From Maea johnstoni (Eukaryota > Annelida > Polychaeta > Spionida > Magelonidae), in assembly GCA_963942565.1 (NCBI GenBank), contig OZ012697.1, forward strand, positions 28,912,561 to 28,976,560: a stretch of 64,000 nucleotides of DNA. The letters run 5' to 3'. The translations under genes were made by a program, and so were the position numbers. Below the pieces are notes generated by a model. That model had not been told where the DNA came from. It saw only the letters and a program-made list of their open reading frames with translations, and searched no databases. Every line of letters starts with the position of its first letter. Positions within the stretch are counted from its first letter, which is position 1. This document shows positions 56,079 to 64,000 of the stretch, in pieces.

Positions 56079-56153
56079 CCAGCGGGCACTGTACGTACAA
56101 TGTACGTACATTGTACCAACTATACGTACAATGTACATACAGTGCTCGCTGGG
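56079..56153. repeat. Short foldback (CCCAGCGGGCAC ... GTGCTCGCTGGG)
   Basis: The 75-base sequence is self-complementary, with repeated GTACAATGTAC words inside. It could be a tiny MITE; no clear target duplication. Confidence 0.65.
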
Positions 56154-56159
56154 TTACTA

Positions 56160-56930
56160 CCTGCCCAACGGAACCTGGTCACAGCATCTCTAGGGATTCA
56201 TATGCTTGTCTTACTCTGGTAGCCCAGTACCAATGCTGGGCCCAGTGCTCCCTCTGAGATTCTCAGGATTATGTTGAGCTTCTAGCAATTCAGAGCTCGA
56301 CAGGGGGTTTACCGGTTTGTCCTGCCCGCAGGGACAAGCCTGTCCTGCCAGTGGATGCTCTTAATCAAATCTAGAAATCTACCCTTTTCACTTGTGTCAT
56401 TTATAGATGGCATCGGGCTTTATAAATATCCCCATGCATATGATTATCTGTATGCTAGTATGTACATAGCTAAATGCATTATATCTAACTACAAGTAACT
56501 CCAATTTAACTTCTTCATTTAAGAGACTGCACGCTCTTCATGCAATTTAATAAATTCATGTGAAGTATTTTGACTTTTTTGCTTGAAACAGCAGGTCTAT
56601 TTTATCTTTCTTTTTTCCGTTACTATGTTTTGTGATTAAATGTTATTAGTTGTATTTATATTCTATTTATATTAACTGTATTATTTACGTTATTTCATTA
56701 CTAGTATTTTAAATGCCTCTCATGCGTCACCTTTACTTTAGGTGATGTACTTATATATACTGGTGATTATGTTCTGTTTAATGTATCTTTTGTTCAATTC
56801 ATATCCTTTATTTCATATTTGTAAAGTGCTATGTTGTATTCAATAAGTAAAGTAAATTACATTACATTAGCAAAATCCATTCTGTACCAGGTATTTGGAT
56901 TTGGAATTTTGTTTTTCGTCACATTTATGC
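56160..56930. other. Unannotated stretch
   Basis: AT-rich, with 'ttacattacatta' near 56855. No gene recognised. Confidence 0.35.
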
Positions 56931-56939
56931 CAATTGTGG

Positions 56940-57015
56940 CTAATTCGTGACAAGCCAGTTGTAAGTAGTGGAGGAAACTGGAGTACCCGGCGAAAACTAC
57001 CGCCTAACCCCAAGG
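56940..57015 (-). repeat. SINE body fragment
   Basis: The block 'gacaagccagttgtaagtag' to 'ccgcctaacccc' matches 5315-5375. On the minus strand it reads 'gttttcgccgggtactccag', a conserved-domain-like SINE body. Confidence 0.55.
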
Positions 57016-57029
57016 GGGGGAGGCGGGGG

Positions 57030-57475
57030 CACTTGGGTATTTAGGGGGGCGCATACGTTTGTTATCAAAATATAAAAATACCCGAAAGCACTGATTTCTA
57101 GCCAAAAAAGCACCCTTGTACTAGTAAAACGCTGTTTTATTCCACTAAATAAACACCACTTCTTTTATCAAAACACTAACATTGGATGAACGGGAACACG
57201 TATTTTAACTTAAGTTTTATAATCCTCTGCGTGTTTAGCGGCAGCAAGTGGTGGCAGCAAACCCGGAAGCCCTGAGTCACTTCGGGAGCCACTCGGCGTC
57301 AGAGCCGCGTATATTTCGTGGATTGTGAGGGGATTTTGACCCGCATACTTCGAACCTTGGTACAAAAAAGTACCCTTCTTTTACAATATCGCATACATGC
57401 GGAGGTCTTAAAAAAGACCCCTTCTTCCGCGAAATACGTAACGAAGGTGCGGCCCCCTGTGTACCAGTGTTTTAG
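57030..57475. mobile_element. Dispersed repeat shared with 36.3-36.8 kb
   Basis: Uninterrupted version of the repeat split at 36285-36770: 'gtttagcggcagcaag', 'gaagccc', 'aaaaaagtacccttcttttacaatatcgca' and 'taacg.aaggtgcgg'. Possible inverted ends (GGGGGGCGCATACG / CGTAACGAAGGTGCGGCCCCC) suggest a MITE, but this is not certain. Confidence 0.55.
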
Positions 57476-57740
57476 AATATAACAGATATGAAACCCATTT
57501 AGATATAAAGGTCATGTCTCAGGTACCTCGTATTACGACAGGACCTGAAAATTAACATTTACTACGTAAACCACGTGCTGTTAGTAATGTTGAGGCCTAT
57601 GGGAATATTAAAAAAATGTTTGTTAAATACTCAGTCTTGACATTTTGCCAAAAAAAAAACACGAAACACAGCCACTTATTTACGTAAAGGGTGTCACATC
57701 AACTCAAAATAGCCAAATATTGACAATTTTATCATTATTC

Positions 57741-57925
57741 TGTAACTATGGGAGTGTGGCAATCTTCAAACGACAACTGAAAACACATCTGTTCAAAGAT
57801 GTATTTATCAAATAACTATGTGGATATCAACATCTATCCTTCGACAATGAATGCAATGCGCCTTTGAGCATGTTTATATGGAAAGGGCGCAATATCAAAT
57901 GACAATATTATCATTATTAGTAGGA
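57741..57925 (+). mobile_element. CR1/L2-like LINE, 3' end fragment
   Basis: Starts 'gagtgtggcaatcttcaaacg', equal to the last coding part of the element at 54030-54740 but on the plus strand, and ends in the same 'gggcgcaatatcaaatgacaatatta' tail with (ATT)-type repeats. Severely 5'-truncated. Confidence 0.88.
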
Positions 57926-57929
57926 TTAA

Positions 57930-58330
57930 TAACTATGAGATGTAACCTATAATGTGGCATAAGTGCCGTTGTCTACATTTAACTCAATTTTCAGATATTC
58001 AAGTTTAAAAAAGGACCCGAGTATCGAGTAGGGTTCTACCTTAATGGCGGACTGGCAGACCAGCTTTATCCCGTCCATGTGCCTGGACGCGAGGTTCCGG
58101 AACCCGCCGATAGGCGGCTTCAAACACGTCGAATGCCTTTGTGGAACGCTATGGATTCTTTCATTAGAGAAAACTTGGTTCTTCCAGTTATGTATGATAG
58201 CGTCCACTCTGTTTTGGTCAAACAGCATAGATACATTCAATGGACCAATTGTACTAAGAATACACTTTTAGGAAATTAAATAACCTTTTTTAAATCAGTG
58301 AAATTAGCGATTTTACAGTTTTGATGACGT
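57930..58330. other. Unannotated stretch with a CRE
   Basis: Short overlapping open frames on both strands, none recognised. The consensus CRE TGACGTCA lies at 58324-58331. Confidence 0.35.
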
Positions 58331-58382
58331 CACAAGTAATTGGAAGCTAATTATAATACGCGACGGTGGCGACGCGTTGCGT

Positions 58383-58418
58383 CGTTCATATACACTACAG
58401 ACCTGTAGTGTAAATGAA
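58383..58418. repeat. Hairpin (GTTCATATACACTACAG / TGTAGTGTAAATGAAC)
   Basis: 16-base arms, one mismatch, 4-base loop, in a GC-richer patch. No known RNA element matches it. Confidence 0.6.
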
Positions 58419-58419
58419 C

Positions 58420-60349
58420 GCCGAACACGAACATGTTACAGTCAACCTCCCCCCCTCCCCCCCTACTACACCCATTCTACTGCCGACACATGGCATCCAA
58501 CCCTAGACGTTCGAGCGCCCAATTCTCTGATTGGTTGTGGCCTTGGACACTACTTCAACATCGGTATCGCGCTTAATCATTGTTTTTCTTATACTTAGAA
58601 TAAGCTGCGGACAGATATTGATCACGTGACCACAGAAATATCCATACAATGCGTTTTTTAAACACTTATAATCATTCAATCATGATTGTCTGTCAGTGAA
58701 ATGTTGTATCCTTCCTTCGTTACTAGTTAGGCGCCCTCAATGTTGTGATATAGCCGTTTTGGTAAAGAACATTCTCTTCATAAATGGAAGGATACATCTG
58801 CGTTCCTAGGTGACTGATTTACTGGGTTAGAATACAAAGTGACGTCATTGTCTGGTACTTTTTTCCTATTTAAATATATAATGCGTTTTATCAAGTTTAA
58901 AATCATCCTATTATGATTGTCTGTCAATTAAATGTATATTGGCGTCGCTAGTGTCTTACCCATAAGAAAATGGAGATTACTTGTTGCGGTGTTGTTCGGC
59001 TACCCTCGCCACCGCGTGTAGGAATTCAATGGATAGACTAGCATGCCAGTCCCTTGAGACATGTACGCGCGAATTTTGCATTGATTAGACTAGTGCCAGT
59101 CTCTTTGAGCTTTTGCGCGGCAACAATCAGGGGGGGGGGGGGGGGGGGGGCAGGGTGGGCTGGTGCCGTTCAGCTGGGTGGACTCGTGCATGAAGCACAC
59201 AACATATCATTGGATCATATCTAACTACAACAAAAGCTCAATTGTTCAAGTTATCAATAGGTGAGATAGAACTATAACAGCCATTGACATGCGGTCGCGG
59301 GCGCCTTTCTCCGCACAACTTCGCGTTTTCCATCAAATTATTACATGCTCAATGCACACTTTCCCTTCTAGAATTGAGTCCTTCTGGATAGTTCGTAGTC
59401 AATGACCACATTGGCACATTGTTTTACAAGAAAATCCTGACAAGAATATCATCTAGCTGCAACCCGTGCACAGCACGTGTCAAAACACAGGATTTTAGTT
59501 TAACATTAGCAGCCACGGGAAGAGCTTTGTAATTAATGGATGTATTACCGCCTTTCTAGATATAAAATGTGTTGCCTTAGGTCTAGTAATAAGTGAGACA
59601 TCCTCAATTTAAAACGAACATATTTTGCCAAGTATTTCTGGAAATTAAAACGTCTGTTCAAGGCGATTTCATTCTATGATTTCTCTGTGATTACTAGACC
59701 TACAATAATGATTTAGAAGTTATTGTCTTAAGCCCAGTAGTCACAAAGTAATAGTCAGTGACTTTGACTACAGGTTAGTGCTTATGTGCGAAGACATGAG
59801 TAAGATAGTCTCTCATGCCAGTCTACTGAAGAGGGATGACTGTAGGTTAAAGGGATTGACAATGAGTAATAGGACCTGCACTAATTGTGACTTGTATTAT
59901 GTAGAAGATATTTTCCACACTGAATCACAGTGTCCGTTTTTTTTAATGAAGAGAGGATTATGATGTATGAAGATATTTTCAATAACTGCCCAAACGCTGG
60001 GAAGAGAGTGCAAATATCATATACTATATGTTGGGCATGAAAATGTCATCTTTGAAAGATGAAGAAATGCTAAGGCTCTGGTGTATTTCTGGGAACGCAA
60101 TTTCCAAGATGAATAGGAGAGCCATAGCAAGCAGAACAGGAGTGGGGTAAGGTAGTACGCAGTTTTTCTTTGCTCTAGTCCCTTAAGGACATGAGTGTCT
60201 CAATGATATGTTCTGAGTAAGCTTGAATGGGGATATCCAATTATGTACTGCAAATGTAATCCCTTAAGGAAGCAGGACTGTATATCCTTAACTATTTAAA
60301 TTGTGCGTTTGTGTAATCGAAGTTTTTGTAGAGAAAATAAGTGATGTAT
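58420..60349. other. Unannotated stretch with local duplications
   Basis: No gene recognised. A ~56-base block ending 'atgattgtctgtca' is present at 58649 and 58880. A second CRE (58840-58847) and a G-run of about 20 (59130-59149) are present. 'tagactag..tgccagtc' blocks are doubled at 59034 and 59088. Confidence 0.4.
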
Positions 60350-60549
60350 NNNNNNNNNNNNNNNNNNNNNNNNNNNNNNNNNNNNNNNNNNNNNNNNNNN
60401 NNNNNNNNNNNNNNNNNNNNNNNNNNNNNNNNNNNNNNNNNNNNNNNNNNNNNNNNNNNNNNNNNNNNNNNNNNNNNNNNNNNNNNNNNNNNNNNNNNNN
60501 NNNNNNNNNNNNNNNNNNNNNNNNNNNNNNNNNNNNNNNNNNNNNNNNN
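60350..60549. other. Assembly gap (200 N)
   Basis: Exactly 200 undetermined bases, a placeholder length; true size unknown. Open frames reported across it are meaningless. Confidence 0.99.
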
Positions 60550-60734
60550 ACAATTTTAGTTCCAAGACAGCTTCATTTAAATCTGTCATCAACTTGTATA
60601 GTACTCTCAAGATAGCTTCACAATGAAGCATCAAAAATGATAAAGTCGCAAGATATATGAGGGAGAATTGTAGATTAGTTCTCACAAACATTTTATTCAT
60701 GGAATATTCAAAAGATGCTTCTTTTGAAAAGATA

Positions 60735-60856
60735 CAACCAAAAATCAATTTGTGTCTAATTTTGCTACCAAAAATCAATTTGTGTCTAATTTTGCAACCA
60801 AAAATCAATTTGTGTCTAATTTTGCAACCAAAAATCAATTTGTGTCTAATTTTGAA
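60735..60856 (+). repeat. 30-bp minisatellite
   Basis: Four units of 'accaaaaatcaatttgtgtc' plus 'taattttgca', nearly identical, just right of the gap. Confidence 0.95.
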
Positions 60857-60859
60857 ATA

Positions 60860-62000
<1,141 letters not shown>

Positions 62001-62004
62001 TTTC

Positions 62005-63485
62005 TCAATATCACTCAGGTTATTTCCCAGCTTGAAACATTTTGTGAAAGTGTGTGAAGTTCATAAGTATGTTTGATATTATTATAAGACTTGATGTGAT
62101 GATGGTGTTGTGAAGGTTGTTACATTGTTGTGAAGATTGTTGTGTTGTTGTTAAGGTTGTTTCATTGTTGTTTTCTCGATGTTAGGGTAACAACTCCCGT
62201 CGGAGCAGTTCAAGTGGTGGCACACCGCGGGTATATATCCACCTCCATCACAGATATTCACCATCTGATTGGCTACTGAACAAAGATTTTTTCAACGAAA
62301 AAGACAATTCCTCAGTCTGTTTCTCCTCAAAACAGTTAGATGCTTTTACAGATGCCGCAATTATGAGTTTCTCTTAAGAAAATCTAAATTTTTGCCTATT
62401 AATTACATGTATTTAAAATGATATATAGTTTGCGGCATTTTTGTCCATGAAGTACACATTTTTGGAATAATTTCATTTGTGATTTAATAATTTAAATACT
62501 AATCATCATTTTAGGTTTGAAGGTCTGAAGCTTAACTCATACATTGGAGACTTGTTTCAAAATTTTATAGCAGCTATTTTTGTCAAAATCTTTATCTTTT
62601 ACATTTTGAAACCCTTCAACTTGGGATCATAATTTAGATATATAATTTATTATGTCTCTATCAACCGTCATTGTGTCTTATCTGAGTTATTGTGAAAAGT
62701 CTTTGATCAAGAGCCACTCAGATGGCATGTAGCCAATCACAACTGCTGCTTGCATTCACTGCGATGCTCCTATCTATCGTGACTTTTCTATAATGAGGTT
62801 GCATACATTGACAAACATTCTACTATAGAGAAAAATGGGTTTTATTGTTGTTTTCTTATATAGTCTTCGTATTTTACAGCCAAAATAGTTGTACTCAATC
62901 TTGTGCAGAATGGTTGATATGTATTTACCATTTTTGCAAAAATAATGATTACCTTCTGTTTTAAACCTTCAAGATAATTGAACTCTCTCTTAAAGTTCTC
63001 TTTAGTGAAATGTCTAGATTTGAAAAGAAATGATAAGGATAATTTTTGTTATTGCTGATAACATTTGAAAAAATATAAGTTAAACATATTCAACTCTCAA
63101 CATTGTCAACAATTTAAATTTTTAGATAATCTCAAATAACAATTTAGATTATATTACATATGTCGTTAATGCAGTTTTTTTGTATTTGTTAGCATCGCTA
63201 ATCTTTTATCACCAATAGGTTTTTCACTAATTCCAAAATGATTTCATAACTGACTTGAGTCTTAAACTTCTGAAATTTCCTAAATGCTTTGATTGCCTAT
63301 GTAGAGATTCTTGAAGAATCTTTCTTTTCTTTTTACCTATCAACTGGTCTTATAATGATACCCTAACTGTTGCTGACATAAGTGCTTGCCTGCTTGCTAT
63401 GGCAAGTAAAAACTGCTTCTGGGCAAGTGGAAATCTGAACTTACTTACCCACCTGGCATTGCAAGCTGAAATGTCAAACATTCTT
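62005..63485. other. Unannotated stretch
   Basis: A short GTTGTGAAG-type repeat lies at 62105-62180. Otherwise AT-rich unique DNA without recognised exons. Confidence 0.4.
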
Positions 63486-63489
63486 TTAG

Positions 63490-63720
63490 TTAAACCATTC
63501 ATGCCTGTTGCAGCCAAAACCACCTGACCATTTTGGCGATATCTATCTAACAAAAACAATATTTATGGAGAATTGTTCATCACAACTCTATCAACAACTT
63601 TCCTATAAAGATTTTGTAGATTTATGCTTCATTTCAAAATTATTTTCAAAGTATGAAAGGTCCAGACGACACTGGTTATTATAGTAGATCTACAGGCATG
63701 AATGGGTTAACCCATTAATG
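63490..63720. mobile_element. TTAA palindromic MITE, first of three in a row
   Basis: TTAAACCATTCATGCCTG at the left and gcatgaatgggTTAA at the right. Its right TTAA (63717-63720) is also the left TTAA of the next copy. Confidence 0.85.
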
Positions 63721-63940
63721 CTCACAGCGGCCAAAACCAGCCTGACAATTTTGAAGAAATCTTTCAGGTTTAAGCACAAATGGCAAAATATTTGAAGGAG
63801 AAATCATGATCAAGAACATTACCAAAAAACTCTCCTTCAAATATTTTGTAAAAATAATTCCCAATTCAAGAGATATTGTCAAAAGTATCATCGCTCCAGA
63901 CGTCAATTTCCGAATGAAGCTTTAAGCATTAATGGGTTAA
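63717..63940. mobile_element. TTAA palindromic MITE, second of three
   Basis: TTAACCCATTAATGCTCAC to gcattaatgggTTAA. Clear internal arms 'atatttgaaggagaa' and 'tctccttcaaatattt'. This is the subfamily of the copy at 3533. Confidence 0.88.
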
Positions 63941-64000
63941 TGAAACATTCATGCCTGTAGTGCCCAAATATTGACTATTTTTACGATATCTTTATAACTA
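63937..64000. mobile_element. TTAA palindromic MITE, third, cut by window end
   Basis: Starts at the shared TTAA with 'tgaaacattcatgcctgtag' and the 'gcccaaatattgac' block; continues beyond the window. Confidence 0.75.

Noticed and set aside
58383-58418. Hairpin considered as a histone-mRNA 3' stem-loop
   Set aside because: The arms are 16 bases and the sequence does not match the 6-bp stem, 4-base loop histone consensus.
60296-60838. Open frames spanning the gap
   Set aside because: Composed of undetermined residues plus the 30-bp minisatellite.

Overview
This is an AT-rich, intron- and repeat-dominated piece of a metazoan nuclear genome. The likeliest source is a marine invertebrate: the window has many hAT and piggyBac-type MITEs, CR1/L2-like and I-group LINE remnants, tRNA-derived SINEs, long (TA)n and (CAT)n tracts and RFX X-box motifs. 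The species cannot be fixed from the sequence. There is one 200-base assembly gap (60350-60549). Long open frames over (TA)n, (ATT)n and (CAT)n tracts are microsatellite artefacts, and several other open frames begin at non-ATG codons.

Host genes are sparse. The clearest is the first coding exon of a kinesin-3 (KIF1/Unc-104) heavy chain on the minus strand (27251-27350). A probable non-coding exon lies upstream at 28402-28451, and a candidate first exon and promoter lie at about 29.49-29.72 kb. The rest of the motor must lie in exons further left. None was recognised in the left 27 kb, which therefore looks like one or more very large introns. Three more coding-like minus-strand pieces were found: a DUF4806-like exon at 38540-38785, an unassigned exon at 53642-53745, and a charged tail resembling a pogo/jerky transposase C-terminus at 34332-34664.

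Left third (1-27 kb): microsatellites and MITEs. A hAT MITE family with ends CAGGGTCTTAGCCAG has a dozen or more copies, some nested with intact 8-bp target duplications. A TTAA-bounded palindromic family has about ten. Two back-to-back, non-coding, terminally inverted elements (7876-10823 and 10829-13292) sit inside one (TA)n tract, and each is filled with its own short iteron. These are the best candidates here for something undescribed.

Middle (27-44 kb): the kinesin exon, then a young, gag-only LTR retroelement (30658-33850, TTAT target duplication) whose Gag region opens with a helix-hairpin-helix domain, then SINE and LINE debris, the DUF4806-like exon and a hAT MITE.

Right third (44-64 kb): a MITE with about 130-bp inverted repeats; an internally deleted piggyBac copy (about 47.1-53.5 kb) whose transposase is split by a 4.3-kb insertion; and a CR1/L2-like LINE. 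The insertion carries arrays of an ACTGACAATACA-like motif and a Ty3/gypsy integrase fragment with a zinc-finger/coiled-coil accessory region. The piggyBac copy also holds a hAT MITE near its right end. The window closes with three TTAA-family copies joined end to end through single TTAA sites.
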